From Lateolabrax maculatus (lineage: Eukaryota; Chordata; Actinopteri; Acropomatiformes; Lateolabracidae), in assembly GCA_031216445.1 (NCBI GenBank), contig CM062201.1:2103001-2167000 (forward strand): 64,000 bases of DNA, written 5' to 3'. Below are positions 1 to 14,287 of the stretch, piece by piece. The notes beneath the pieces were generated by a model. That model was given only the letters and a program-made list of their open reading frames with translations, ran no database searches and was not told where the DNA came from. The stretch's first letter is position 1, and the number at the start of each line of letters is the position of its first letter. A program made the translations under genes and the position numbers.

Positions 1-29
1 TAAATTTATGTTAAGACTTGTTAACTCAC

Positions 30-1258
30 AGTGAAGCAATGAAATTACACAGTGAGGAAGAGCGTGGCACATACAGCGCTATGAGGGAGGTCAGGGCAAA
101 TACCTATGACAAAGAGAACATTCAAAGATTGAGACACAATGCCAGTGCCTCCTGGACCAAAGATACATCACATTTGAAGTGGTTATGGATTTTGCACGTA
201 GAAAAGTCGAGCCGTCAGAGGAGGAGGTTGGTGTTACCGGGTACATTCCTAATATCCACAGGTAGAGATGTTTTCGTGTGGATGAGGGAATGTGGCGCAG
301 GAAGAAGCCCACTTCCTCGAGGAACACCCCCAGTAAAATGACAGCCAGGCCGGCCGGGATGAGGAAGAGCCACAGCTCATCTTTAATGGCTGACGAAAAA
401 CAAAGTCACACATTCTGATAATAAACAGAATGGGCCGAATATCAAATATTTCAAGGTACTGTGTCTAAAATTCAAAATATATAATATTAGCATCCATGAG
501 CAGTAGTATCAAAATATATTTGAACCATATTTAGTTTATTAAAAAGGTAATACAATTCTGCATCTGTATTTTCCTGGTCCCCTCCACAGTTGTATGTGTC
601 CCACTGTGAATGTCTTTCCATTGTAAATAAGAATTTCCAATTTTTTCTCCCATTTTCGCTTTGCTGTAATTAGTTCTGTTTACAACTGTTTTCCAGTTTT
701 TGTGTAATTTTAAAAAAACTGATGGTCCACATTCACAGGATCATAAATCTTGGGCAGTATTGAAAATTAAGGATGTACAACGGTTGTTTTTATTTAAGGG
801 AGACTATGGCATGTACAGTATCAACAGTAGCATGCCTGCTTTGTCCAAAATATTTTTCTGTATGTACAAAATCCTCCTGTACAGCACTTACAGATGAGAA
901 TAAAAATAATACATACATATCAAACTTTATAACATATATAATCAAAACATTTAAGAATACTGGCATATAATTTTGACATTATTAATTAGCCCTGGTCACA
1001 GTTGCAGTGTTAAATAAGATACAAAGGTCCTTCATTGTTTCATCTTTCTGACAAAAGAAAAATCAACAGCCAATTGCTTAAAAAACAAAAATCCACCAAA
1101 GACAAGTAAAGCTGAGATAATGTGTTATTATTCTTTATTAATTATTACCCCTTAATGTTCAACTAATTAGTAAGTGGTGAACTTTACTTACCACTGAAGA
1201 TCTGTGATGACAGAGCGATCTCAGGCCCAATCCAGCTACAGTTGGCCCCTCTTCCCAT
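30..1258 (-). CDS. slc51a-like: Organic solute transporter alpha-like protein, 5' part (gene continues past the left edge)
   Basis: Three coding exons join in frame on the minus strand: 1192-1258 (start codon at 1258), 238-389 and 30-103, giving 97 codons plus two bases. The product starts MGRGANCSWIGPEIALSS, with a possible N-glycosylation site (NCS). It then runs into a hydrophobic segment (LFLIPAGLAVILLGVFLEE) followed by the basic patch HIPSSTRKHLYLWILGMYPV and a second hydrophobic stretch ending ALYVPRSSSLCNFIASL. The pattern of a first membrane helix ending in an acidic pair, then a basic loop, then a VPRS-type motif resembles SLC51A (OST-alpha, LWIPRSL in human). That family is a seven-helix subunit exporting bile acids and steroid sulphates across the basolateral membrane; TMEM184 proteins are relatives. 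Splice phases agree (1, 0, 2). A TATATATA run lies directly 5' of the start codon, so the true 5' UTR is unclear. The family call rests on remembered similarity, and the substrate cannot be inferred. Confidence 0.6.
390..1191 (-). other. slc51a-like first intron
   Basis: This intron is AT-rich and has a strong donor (GTAAGT) and a TTCGTCAG acceptor on the minus strand. I see no exon or recognisable repeat inside it. Confidence 0.5.
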
Positions 1259-3496
1259 TCTATATATAATGCGACTCTCACTCTGTCCACTTCTCACACA
1301 ACAGACACATAGACAGAACTAATTCATCACTGGCTACAAAAGCTGCTTTTGATAAATGGCCAAACTGACCTTGTAACTTGTTGTTTGGAACGGTTTCTAC
1401 AGGCTTTTGTCCTGACGTTTCCGCGTTGACATCAACAGTCCCTATCTGACTAGAGACATTAATGATTGACTAGATACAGGTAAGTGGACAGGTGGGGGAT
1501 CCAAGTCCATCCTGCACAAAGCTAAGTTCAAGAAAAATGTATTATAAAATACACCTGAGTAGGTTGGTTAAAGCTCCACTAATCCAATATTCTTATATGA
1601 ACTGTAACAATATAATTTGCAACAATGCATTTAGTAGCTAAGTGACTACGTGAGTGTGATGTGAAAAATGTCCTCATATGATTGCTCAGCTCTACAGAGG
1701 GTTTTGGTTTGACTGCACATTCACTGCAGAGAAAAAGCTCTGATAAACCCACTGTACCCAACCTTTTCAGCAGCCAACAGTAGCTGGTCACAGTTAGAGA
1801 CCAGCTGGTGAACACAGTGGAGCCATTAGCACCTGGATGGGTCAGAAGGCAACTGTATAGGCTAACACCACACATCATCTCATCAACTACATAGTGACAA
1901 TATGTGAATATTGTGTTGTTCTACGACCTTTAACTAGACAAACAATTATGCAGCTTCATAAATACAGGGATAGCAGCCTGAGAAAAAAAAATCTGTCTTT
2001 CTTTTGCTCAACATTACCCTGAGCTCATGGCCATAGAGGAGGTTAGATTGCTCCATCTTACCCTCACTCATCAACTTGAACGCCAGATGTCATACACCAC
2101 TCCAGCTAGATGGGGGGCATTACACTCAACAGAATCATCAAAAACAGCATGGACTAGGAAGGGGGTCCAGCAGTCAGTGGATGGCCGGAAAAAGATCAAG
2201 GACATTCTCCAGAATCCATCTTCAAGAGGGACAGTTCTATCATCCATCCATCTCTCTCTGTGTATCTGTCCACCCTTCATTCCATGATTATTCTATAATG
2301 GTAGTGAGAAAAGCATCTTTGTGACCGTTACTGTGCTCTGACATCGTAATCCTGATATAAGCAAAGACTGAAGTACACTATGTACACACTGCCAGTTTCA
2401 ATAATCCACTGTTGGAAATATCTACGGTCAGGAATTAAGAAGAAATCAAGAAATTGCTGAAATGAACAATAAAGTCTGACAGAGCGAGTCACTGTGCAAA
2501 ACCGGTCTCCATAAGTGTAGGTACACACTGGCCAGACACATTCAACTTTCTGCAGGTCTATTATCCATTCCATCCTGTCGGCTCAGTAGATCTGTAGTCC
2601 TAGTTGTGTGGTGCAGGTGCCAGTAGCTGAATAATGTTAACATGTGGGTATAGCATGCTAACCTGCTGACTAAAGTCATTTCAGTAAACATACGGTCATC
2701 ATTCACATTGTTAATAAAATAACTTCTGAATTCATTGATTAATACATTCAATTCCAATGAGTTTCCTTTTGAACAGTTTTTATACTTTTATTTTTCTGGA
2801 TCTTCATTTCATTTATGTAAATAGTTTAGGATATATACTTACTGTGTCCCCACAAAAATACATTAAATAAACTGATTGTGATGATTATTCACTTTAAGTA
2901 AAATTAATTAACTAGTTATTTATATTTATTATTATTTTTAAATTGAGACCGGTGAATATAATTAACAGTAACACATAAAATTTTCAGTGTGGCACGTCCA
3001 GCCTCCATACACCAGAGTTCAGGGTTCCATCCTGGCTGTGTCAGTTTGTTAGTATGGCGACTGCAGATAATCACAAACCAGGAGCTTGTTTACATATACA
3101 GACACATTTAATAGAAAAAATACAAAAAAAAAAAAAAACACAAAAGCAGCAGTAAAATAAAAAGATTCAATTATAACACTAATCTATATAATCAATCTAC
3201 CAACATGTGCAACTGCTGAAATGGTTTTGGACACCAACAGAACTAATTCTACAGGGTAGTTCTGACCAAATATATCTAACTGTGGAGGTCTTACATGTAA
3301 AGTTCGTTCTGTTTCTCCATCACATTTTCACTGCAGTCAAATCATTGGACTGATCCTTTTCTGCAGTTCATTTTAATGTCCTGAAACGATCCTTTGACCC
3401 AAGATGTACAGGGATCATACCATATACTGTAGGTATGTGCCTTGTTCTCACTCTGCATCCATCCATCGCTCCTTAACAGATTTGCTGAGATGTTTG
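1259..3496. other. Spacer between slc51a-like and porcn
   Basis: This is non-coding sequence between two minus-strand genes. It holds an A16 run near 3120 and a stretch at about 2090-2280 that weakly resembles a Rex1-type LINE 3' coding end (a frame reading GRKKIKDILQNPSSR). No gene is supported. The distal porcn 3' UTR may reach into it. Confidence 0.4.
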
Positions 3497-3502
3497 TTTA
3501 TT
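3497..3502 (-). other. Candidate porcn polyadenylation signal
   Basis: The plus strand reads tttatt, so the minus strand carries AATAAA about 215 bases beyond the porcn stop codon. It is the nearest canonical signal I see. The cleavage site is not known. Confidence 0.35.
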
Positions 3503-3716
3503 AACTCTATCCTCAAATGCAAAGTATCTTCTCTCCATGTGTGAAAACCACCTCAGCACAGATGCAGTCATCCACCTGTCCCACAGTCCTTTCCACCTGA
3601 AAAGATCTTCATCCTTCGTTCCCATCAGATAACAGCATCCTGATATTCAGCTACACAAACCCAATGTAATATGAAGTACTTTGCATCTGCGAGCCTTCCC
3701 ATCTGCTCCACTGATG

Positions 3717-6700
3717 TCACTGAATTAAACGATAAAAGACCCAGCAGGCAAACACAACCCAGTGGCTCGCCCAGTTCAGTTCAGACCACCTCTGGATGGT
3801 GTGGGTGGCTGCGTAACCCTGCAAACAGGAGCGACAAACAAGCAGACATGTGGATAGAAACTGTAACCCAAAAGACCCTTAGTCTCATGTGTCAGTCCAT
3901 GGATGCTTGATCATTGTGGTGTGTGGTGCATGGAGTTCCACAAGGTTCAGTGCTCGGACCACTTTTATTTACCTTGTATATGCTTCCTTTAGGCAATATT
4001 ATCAGGAAACACTCCATAAACTTTCACTGCTATGCAGATGATACTCAGTTATACTTATCGATAAAGCCAGATGAAACCGGTAAGTTAGCCAAGCTTCAGG
4101 CATGTATTAAGGACATAAAAGACTGGATGACCTGCAATTTCTTGCTGTTAAACTCAGACAAAACTGAAGTTATTGTTCTGAGTCCTAAACATCTGCGAGA
4201 TGCACTATGTATATAGTTACTCTAGATGGCATTGCCCTGGCCTCTAGCACCGCTGTAAGGAGTAATACCCATATAAAACAGACTTCAAGGACTGCCTTCT
4301 TCCACTTACGTAACATTATAAAAATCAGGCATATCCTGTCTCAAAAAGATGCAGAAAAACTAGTTCATGCATTTGTTACTTCTAGGTTAGATTACTGTAA
4401 TTCCTTATTATTGGGTTGCCCCGATAAGTCTCTAAAGACTCTCCAGCTGATCCAGAATGCGGCTGCACGTGTACTGACAGGAACTAGCAAAAGAGAACAT
4501 ATTTCTCCAATATTAGCTTCTCTGCACTGGCTCCCACTGAAATCTAGAATAGAATTTAAAGGCGTCCTCCTCACTTACAAAGCTCTTATTGGTCAAGCAC
4601 CATCATATCTTAAAGAGCTGATAGTACCGTATTACCCCACTAGAGCACTACGCTCACAGAATGCAGGGTTACTTGTGGTACCTAAAGTCTCTAAAAGTAG
4701 AATGGGAGCCAGAGCCTTCAGTTATCAAGCTCCTCTTCTGTGGAATCAGCTCCCAATTTGGGTTCGGGAGGCAGACACCCTCTCTTCGTTTAAGAGTCTG
4801 CTAAAAACGTTCCTTTTTGATAAAGCCTATAGTTAGGGCTTGCTCAGGTGAGTCCTGAACCATCCCTTAGTTATGCTGTTATAGGCTTAGACTGCAGGGG
4901 GACTTCCTATGACGCACTGAGCTTCTCTCTCCTCCTCTCCCTCTCTATCTGTACGCATTCCTATCCCACTAATACAGGTTACCAACTCCATTTCTTCCTG
5001 GTAGTCCTTGTGCTTTCTGTGCTTTTTCGCCTTCTCACTTTCTGCAGGTATTTACGCCCCTGGAGCTGTAGATTCTGGATCTGTGATTGCCGGTCGTCTA
5101 CTGCCCCCATGTTCCTGCTCCACACTCACTGCTGCAGTTGTTATTATTATTAGTCTGATTTGTTGTTTCTCCTCCTGTTCTGTCTCCCCTCTCCCCCTCT
5201 CTCCTCCCCTTTCAACCCAACTCGGTCGATGCAGATGGCCGCCCACCCAGAGCCTGGTTCTGCTCGAGGTTTCTACCTGTTAAAAGGGAGTTTTTCCTCG
5301 CCACTGTCGCCAAGTGCTTGCTCACGGTGGGAACTGTTGGGTCTCTGTAAATAATATTTTAAAGAGTATGGTCTAGACCTACTCTCTGTGAAAGCGTCTT
5401 GAGATAACTTTTGTTATGATTTGGTGCTATACAAATAAAATTGACTTGACTTGGTGCATTTGTGTACTTTGGAACAATAGTGAGATTTAAAATCCAAAAT
5501 TAAAATGCATATTGTAAATTCAAATTGTCACCTCAACTTCAAGACAGAACCAGGCTTTTGTTTGAATCGGGCTTACATTAGAGACAGGCCTTTCTTTTTG
5601 ATGTCCTTGTTTCATTAGTATGTCATCATATGTTAGTCAGAGCCCTCCCTGTTTTCTGATGTGCTCCTGTTTTAATTTGCTGTTAGTCCAAACTCAGCAC
5701 TTCCTCTATGTTTACCTGCAGTCTTGATACAATTAGTATAGTCCATTTCCAAAGCACTCATTCCATCAGCACAACAACAGTCATGTCATACTCACCACTC
5801 AACTTTTCTTCTTTAACACAAGTACTGTTTCATTCACTATATTTTTGGAGTCTCTTCCCTTTTGCTGTTTTTTGGATCACTGTTACGCTCAATTAAACTA
5901 CCCTGTTTCTTGTAAATATTTATTTTTCCTTGGGCTTGGTCCTCAGGGTGCTCTTACCTCTTCTACTTCCTGTTCAACTCCAGGATCAAACATGGAGCCC
6001 AGGTAGGTGAGGTGGAAGATGACCAGAAAGCTGAAAACCAGGTTCAGCAACATCACCCAATACTCCTACAGACCAATGGAAAAAGAACAAACTGTGAAAA
6101 AACTGCAAGAACATCTTCACAGTGTCTCTCAATATTTTTCACCCTTAGAGTGTAACTTAACACCCCTGGAAAATCTTGTATTTGCTGACCTCCAGTGGTC
6201 TAACGCCTCACCTTGCGGCAGTGATGTAGAAGGGTACTCCTGGTACCTGTGACATCACTGTTAGGTGTGGTAGCAGGTGAAACAAAGCACATTTCTGACA
6301 GAAGTGAAACAGGCCTGAAACTTTCGCCCAGAAAAAACAGCAAAACACAACTTTTCAACCTGGTGTTAAATTACTCTTTAAAGTTACAGGACACTTAATC
6401 TACAGTTATGTTTTTGCAAAGCACCTCTATTAGTATTAGTAACAAATTGTCCAACAGTTAAAAACACCACTCCACCAGGCACTTCTCTATTTGATGCAAA
6501 TGGAATCAAAAAGCTCAAGTATATAATGCAAAGACTCTACGTGCATTAGGCGAACATGAAACTCAAAATCCAGTTGACTTCAGTCTCCCACACCCCTTCT
6601 GGAAAACTCTAGCAGAGGTATCATGTGACTTTTTTGTCATGTGACAAACACCCGGCCTACTGTTGTGTGCGTAATCTTCGCAATCTGCGCCAGTGAAGCT

Positions 6701-9700
6701 TGGAATCCTTTAGAGTTGTTGTAGGTCTCTTTGACCCTTTTGCACACCCACCCAGCTTTTGAGGATAGCGCTCTGGTTAAATGTACAGCTCTGTTTCCAT
6801 TTCTTAATGACTGATTTAACTGGACTCTAAGGCATGTGACTTGGAAATGTTCTTGTAACCATCCTGTGACTTTTTGACTTTTCGTGGAGATGTTTTCACT
6901 GTTCCTTGGTCATCGTGGTGGAGGTTCTACTGACTCACTAACAGTCATCCGGTTCCAGTTACCGGTGTCTTTATACTACAATTAATAGAAACCCCTCGTC
7001 TATAAACACACTTCTATTTAAGTCAATGTGACTTCTGAAACTAACTGGCTTCACCGGTGATGATTTAGGTGTGTCTTATTAAAAGGGGATTAAGCCTTCT
7101 GCAAACAAGTATTTTGTATTTTATATTTGGAATGCATTTACATCACTTCACGTTAGAAGTGTATTTTTCTGTTGATCCTTGTCAAAACAGACTCACCGAA
7201 TTCCTATGATTCAATGTTGTTAAATAGTAAAACATGATAACATCCAAGGGGCTGAATACTTTTTAAAGGCAGTGTGCAGGTTTTTCTGTGATAGCTGTAA
7301 CTTTGGTGCTCTTTGCCACTGTTGAATGAACTCTTCTTCTTTCCCTCTTCACAAGGTTGTTGTGGTGAGTTGGTGTATGTGCCACATAAACCAGCCATTC
7401 CTTTGTGTATTGATGTTCAGCACAAACAAACTTTTAATTTAGTTTCCTGGTGGGTTGAATGTGGTGAAGTTGCTCTGTAATGTTTTCAGCTGGTCATTAA
7501 GGGCTAATCTGGCTTAAACAGTCTGTGATTCTTCTGTTACATCTACACTGTGTTTCATGTTTTTGCACTGTCAACCTGCACCATGTGGCTTTGTTTCTGC
7601 AGTCTTTTTAAATGTATTGCATCAAATAGAACAAACTGGTGATTTTTAGCTGTTACTTGATGCTTTCTGTAACTCTAAATCCATATACGGAAGAAATATG
7701 ATTGTATCGAGTTTCCTGTAACTTGGAGCTTCCCCTAAAGTAGCATGTAAACTTGGAATAATCAGATTCAAGATACCCTTTACCTTTAAGCTTTTTTTCA
7801 TGTGCGCCATAACTGCATAATTATCAGATGTAGAGAACTGTATGCAGGTTGCTGTTGATATGTCTGTATGCTTTGATTGCTTAGCACTGCTTTCCATTGT
7901 CTACTATGCTGCATCCCACATCTGAGTGGAGCTGAAGCTGTACCTTCTTGTGCTGATGGTTGCAGTCAGAGGAGCAAGGTCTGGACAGGATACAGGCACT
8001 GAAGATGGATGCAAGCTTCTTTCTCAGAACTGAGGATGAGAAACACAACCTTGACCATTCAGGTGTATGTACCACAAAAGCTTGGGACATAGAGTCAGCT
8101 GCTCTGGAGCCGTCTTGGATGAAATAAAGATGTAATTTCTACTTCTTGTAAGGTTGTTTGTGCAAGTGATAGTGACAGTTATATTCCTCCATCAATGGTT
8201 CAATTATCACAGTTAAATACTTTTCTGTACAAGCAGAAATGTTATTCATACCATGTTCAACATATGTGATGAAGCCCAAGGAGAGCAGAACAGCTCCCAG
8301 GTGAAAACTCAGACCCTGAAGAAAACAAACAGCACATTAAGTTCAAGTACTGATGGTCAATCATTCAGCATCTAACACAATGTGCATACCGCCCACATAG
8401 ATCTCTAACTAAATACATTTTCAACAATATGCAATTCTCATTCGAGCATCAGTGTCTTCATTCAAATGTGAGTTAGTGTTTAACACAAAGAAACGCAGGA
8501 CTACAGAAACCTGCATCTGGCACCTGAACATTCACAGCTTTTCTGTCAGTGAACAGTTAAAGCCACATGGCACAAATGGATGGCAGGAAATTGTTTGTAT
8601 AGTTTATATAGAAGAGTTTATCATGTGTTCTCATACTGAAGTGAAAGTACATGGAAAGATTAACTGTCTCTAACATGATTTTACTATATTATAAATTCAA
8701 ATATAGGTATTTCTGCCTCTAGAGCTGTAAAGTGTGGTTCTTTGATTGCGGGCCACCTACGGCCCACAAGCAAACAGCTTGCTCATGGTGAGAATTGCTG
8801 GGTCTCTGTAAATAATATTTTAAAGAGTATGGTCTAGACCTGCTCTATATAGAAAGTGTCTTGAGATCATTTTTGTTATGATTTGGTGCTATATAATTAA
8901 AATTGACTTGACTTAAAATGGACACCAATGCTGAGAAGGGCTCTGGGTAACAATGTGCATTATCTTACTAACATGCAGTAAGGCGCTGGCTGTATAGGTC
9001 ACCAGGATCGCTGGAAAAGTCCCCAGTTTCATGGTGTTTTTAAAGACATCTGAGGAACATGGAAGACAGAACACAGTAAACACACAACATAGTGACAACA
9101 TATAAACACAGTTTTTAAAGAGCCTTTCATTAAAACTTCTAAATAAATTGTCAAATTGTGTGCTTTAATGTGCCAAATGACGTGATACTTAAAGTACCTA
9201 GTACCAGCCAAATTATGTAAATAGCAGTAAATCAGCAACTTACAATTCTTTTTATTGATTAATCTGCTGATTATTTCCTGTTTAATCATTGAGTCCATCC
9301 AAAAAAAAATAATGTAATACAAAACAGTGAAAAGTGGAATTTCAAGGCCCCAATGATGTCTTCAATGTTCTTAAATTTGGCTGCTAAAATCTTCAAATAT
9401 TCAATTTACTGTCATATGTGACAAAGAAAAACATTTGAGAAGCTGGAACCAGCTAATATTGTTGTACATGTGATATGGCCTCTTTGCTTTAAAAGAGGCA
9501 GAACAATTTATTGATCTTCAAAATAGTTGCTGGTTAATATTCTGTTGATCTGTTCATCTTAATTGTTGCAGCTTTAAATACCAGACAAAGAGATGAAACT
9601 GCTCACAATCTTCCACTCAACAGTTAGAAAATATATCAACAATAGATATGGAACTGATATGATTTTGTCAGACATAAGCCTTTACTATTTGAAAGATGTT

Positions 9701-12700
9701 AGATGTTGATATATGTTGCGTATAAGTGAAAAATGTGCTCTGATAATGGCAATAGAGGAAAGATATATAGGAATCGTCGTCTGGGGACCATGAATGTCTT
9801 GCTGGTAGTTTTAGAGCTCTGTAGCTCCATGACCAAAGTGTTGACGGACCCGCTTCACCATTTTCAGTCCAGCATCCAGCAGCCCAGGACTTACAAGTTT
9901 TCAGCCATCGGGACATGGGGATGTTCCAGGACGTCACCACCAGCACCATGGAGCGAGGTATTTCCACACCAAGAGGCTTCACCACACTCATATCCCTGCA
10001 CAGTTAACACACAGATACATAGTATTGGGGAATATAGTAGTATAAAATATAGTGTAGTACTAAGGATTTAGTCATTTTGATACATGTGATGATTTTAACC
10101 TTCCACATGCCGAGCAGTGCCCAACCTGTTGCCGCAGCTCTCTTGCTACTATTACTTATCTCTGTAGTTACCTGGAGATGGTTGAGCTACTGGACTACTG
10201 ACACAGAGCTGGAGTGCCTTCGGCACACAGAGGCAACATGGAGACAAGTAACCGCCTTAGTGAACAGCCAGCGCGCTTACAGGAAGTGCCGTTAAGTCTG
10301 CTTCAGAGAGACATGGCTGAATATATACCCAACAGCTTTCTTGAATTAGCCGGCTTTATGCTAGTATGTTAAGAAGAGAGAAGGGGGCTTGCTGTCTTTG
10401 TTAACTGGTCTGTGGTCTGGACATATAGTTCTTCTTTTCCATTCACCCCATTCAGACCAAAGCCTGACACATCTTAAAGCCACCTGCAAGCCATTGGTGA
10501 GGCAACAGACTGCAATGGTCTAGTCACTAGTCACTGGTCACTGGTCACAGGACACTGAGGAGACCTTCCAGGAGTGTTGGACATGTCAACCACTGCTGAA
10601 TCACAAGTCACTGGATCACAGACTACCTCACTGGCCGGCCACAGTAATTCAGAGTGGATGGCACATCTCTGAGGTTGTGATGGCTAAGTGACACTGTTGA
10701 GATTAACTCCTTAGATACCAAAACGTGGTACCGAAAGACAACGAAGCATTTTGGTCCGTGCCAAAAAAGTACCGACAACTCCTCTATTGTTGGATGCATT
10801 AACAAAGACGAAGAGGAGGAGTTCAGAAGACTGACAGTAAGCTTTGTCAAAACAACAATCATCTGAGGCGCAATTTCAACATGACCAAAGAGCTGCTGGT
10901 GGACTACCAGAGGCATCAAGGCTGGTGAAGCCAGCCGAATCAACGAGCTGGTAAGGAAGGCCACCTCTGTTGTCGGACTGGAACTGGACAGTTTGAAAGC
11001 AGCTGGAGAGGAGGATGAAGGACAAGATCAAAGGCATCCTGGATAACCCTTCTCACTCATTCAGCCACCAGATCATCCCACCCAGATGCAAAACGCAGTG
11101 CTTCAGGTGCTCATCACCAGACTATGCCAATTACTTTGACCAGCCAGCTTTGACCTAGCATGGCATCGCCAGACTAATTTGCAAATGTGTATTAGTCTGG
11201 AACTTCTCAGGTAATTTATGATTTCCAAGGGGCGTTATCAACGGGCGTAGAGTTTAAGTGCAGTTGTTCTTATAAATTCCCCCCTAGGGACCAATAAATC
11301 CTTATTGATTATAATAAAACAATTTATTTATTCATTATATTTTGTTTTGTTAATCTGAATCTGCAAAGTAACTAATTACTAAAGCTGTTAGATAAATTAA
11401 GTAGAGTACAATATTTTTCACTGAGACGAAGTGGAGTGGAAGTATAAAGTAACAGAAAACGAAAACAGAAACACTAATTTGTACTAAAGTACAGTAATTG
11501 AGTAAATGTGCCACAAAGGTAGCTAATGCTAGCTAGTTTAGCTAACACTGCATATCAGGAAAGTGGCTTTAAACCATTTATGTTGCACTGTTCTGTAAGG
11601 CAGTGGCTCCTGTGCAGTTACGGGCACTTTATTTGCTCAAGCTGCAGGTAATCAAACATGACTCATGGCAAACTCTCGCAAGCCATGGACGCACTGTAGC
11701 CTTCAAACATGACAAAGTGACTATGCACGTCAATGTTTGCTACAAAAATAAAAGCTTTACTATCTGTGATAGACACATTCGCCAAGGTCAGGGGTAGAGG
11801 GTGTCTCCAAGCCAACGAGATCAGAGTTCAGACTGGCTCATAAAAATGGAACACTACACTATTGATTGGAGAGTCCAATAAGGTTGATTCTAGCCTTGAT
11901 CGGTGTGAAGGAGGATCTCTTAGCAAAGACAGATAATGCACATCTGCAGTCATTTTCTCCTGGTACTGTATATGTACTGCTTGCCTTGTCATTTTTAGTT
12001 TAACTGCTTTTGTATAGTTTATATTTTTATTTCACGTTTTTATTTCATATACTTCTGATTATTAATTTTTACTTTCTCTATTTATCTCTACTTATTTCTG
12101 TCTTTGTGCTGCTGCAACATCTGAATTTCCCTTCACGGGATCAATAAATGATTATCTTATTTTATTGTTAACTAATCCATATTATATATTAGTCCATGCC
12201 ATGTTAACCCATTCAGACCCATTACACCTAATCTTGCCCTTCTTCACTTCTTGTCTGTTTTAGAATAGATCTTAAGATTTAACTGCTGGCATTTAAGGCT
12301 CACCAAGCTCCCACATCTAGTTCAGATATGTTAGGTTCCTGAACTGGGACCGTCAGAGGGGGCTCTCCTGCTCATTCCCCCAACTCGTCTGATTACAAAG
12401 CATGACCAGGCCTGGTTAGTTGACAGACCTCAGCTGTGGTAAAGAACTTTGTAATATTTGTTTAGAAAAGTGCTGTATAAATAAAAATGATTACAATATA
12501 CACATTATGTATTATTATTAAAAAAAAAAAAAAGATAAAATCCCAGATCACAGCAGCTCAACCCCAGCTGAATTTACCATCTGATGTTGTCTTTTTCTTC
12601 AGTGTAGCCTGCTCCAGCCAGCATGCTGGTGCCTTCACTGAGGTGACCCACAAAGTAGTTACTGAAGTGGAAGGACACTGCAGTCTCATAAGCATGCAGC

Positions 12701-14229
12701 CACCTATTCAACACACCACATACAAGTCAGACACACATTGTCTTATTAGTAACATAATTTCAGAAACATACAACAGAAGTTCACATGGAGCAGGAAACTT
12801 GAGTCACATGATATCAGCCCATATATGATAATGTGTTATCACATAGCATAAAGGATCATAACAGTGGTTTTGCATTTTGAAGTGAAATTACTACTATCTG
12901 CTTACATCTTTTGTAAGTGCCAATCATTTCCCAAAGTATGGTGCACTATTTTAGCTTTTGTTCTGCAAAATATTTTTTTCTGGAAAATATGATTATGATC
13001 ATAAAACAATCTTGTTTTCTGACTAATTTCCATGGTAGAGATAAACATTCCCTCTGCCTAGGTCCTTGTTGGATCATTTAGCAGGACAGATTCCCTGCAT
13101 ATGAATAGTAGTTGATTGGACAGACTGCTCTGTGAAGCGCATCACGTTTCTGACTAGGAGGGATGAACACTTTTGTCAACTGTACTGTGAACCTGCAAAT
13201 CTGAAATTAGAATGGCCTGTCACACATGTAGGTTGATCCAGTGCCTCGCTCTAACTCCTCCAACAGCAGTTCAAAATGTCCCATTCAGCAAAAACACTTT
13301 TCTGCATAGTTTGTAATGTGTTACAGATGCCGTGCATTGGTTCAGAGGCTGGTGTTCTGGTTGATCTGATGATGTAGCTGCTGGGCCCTCTCTTCTTGCC
13401 CTGGCCCTGTCTCACTCTCCCTGCCCAATGTCTAATAGTTTCTCGTCTGAGCTCCTCATCATCATATTTGCTGTCTGACATTTTCTGAGTGTCACTACTT
13501 TGCAGAGTTACTTCTCTGCTTACTACTTTCTGTTTACTGCCTAGGACATGGGTCTTGCCCTGATCATCCATGACAGCTCACATCTGAGTAAGACGTAGAT
13601 GAATGATGTGTTTATGTGCTGTCATGTAGCTAAAACTACACCTGTGGGGAAAAAGCAGTTAATTCTAACCCTGAACACAAGCCTTACCTTTCTCAAATGT
13701 ATCTTGGAAGCAGGGAAAGAAAAACAGACAGCAGGTTCTCAAACCAGTGTATTGTAAAAGCTGTTGTATTGGCAAAACTACTAAGTTGCAGGGGGACAAA
13801 GATTTAACTGAAAGTTTGCCTTACTTCTGTGTGACTGTGTTTCCATGGATAGGGATGAACAAAAGGAAGAGGTAAGGGGCGATGCAGGTGGAGACCAGCA
13901 GACAGATCTGACTCTTCAGAAGGCAGAGGGAGGAACTACGCAGCCACAACCAGCTCTGAGGAACAAACATAATTACCACCAAAGTACTAGTACATGAAGA
14001 ATAGCATGCACACAAAGGAAGCAGGAAACATAAATTACTCATTACCAGTTCTCGGCCTTCAATGGCATTCTTATAACAGGAGAAGCTGATCCAAGGGCCG
14101 AAGACAACAGTGCCCACAAAGAGAACATATCCCAGGAACTCAGCTGGGGAGGGCAGGCTGCCCACTGTCCCTCTGTCAAGATCAAAGGCCAGAGAGATGG
14201 CCTTCATTGCCACCACCATCTGAGAGCCT

Positions 14230-14287
<58 letters not shown>

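Larger units (their letters stand above)
9996..12577 (-). other. porcn intron 6, repeat-filled
   Basis: This 2.6-kb intron holds a degraded Rex1-like block, a transposon end at 11155-11186 and a CR1-like LINE tail at 12225-12500 (separate entries). Between 11210 and 12110 I see AT-rich sequence without a recognisable gene. Confidence 0.45.

Noticed and set aside
4392..5354. Several small frames on both strands in the L2 copy as independent genes
   Set aside because: They are parts or shadows of the LINE reverse transcriptase and 3' UTR, and the same sequences recur at the other L2 copies.
13251..13571. Use of the 106-codon frame as an extra porcn exon
   Set aside because: The possible acceptor and donor give the wrong phase for the phase-2 junction, and direct joining of exons 5 and 6 already matches the known short isoform.
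13688..13702. A 15-base micro-exon candidate in the porcn intron where mammals have a 15-base cassette
   Set aside because: It has an AG before and GTAAGG after, but in the phase fixed by exon 5 it reads through a TGA.
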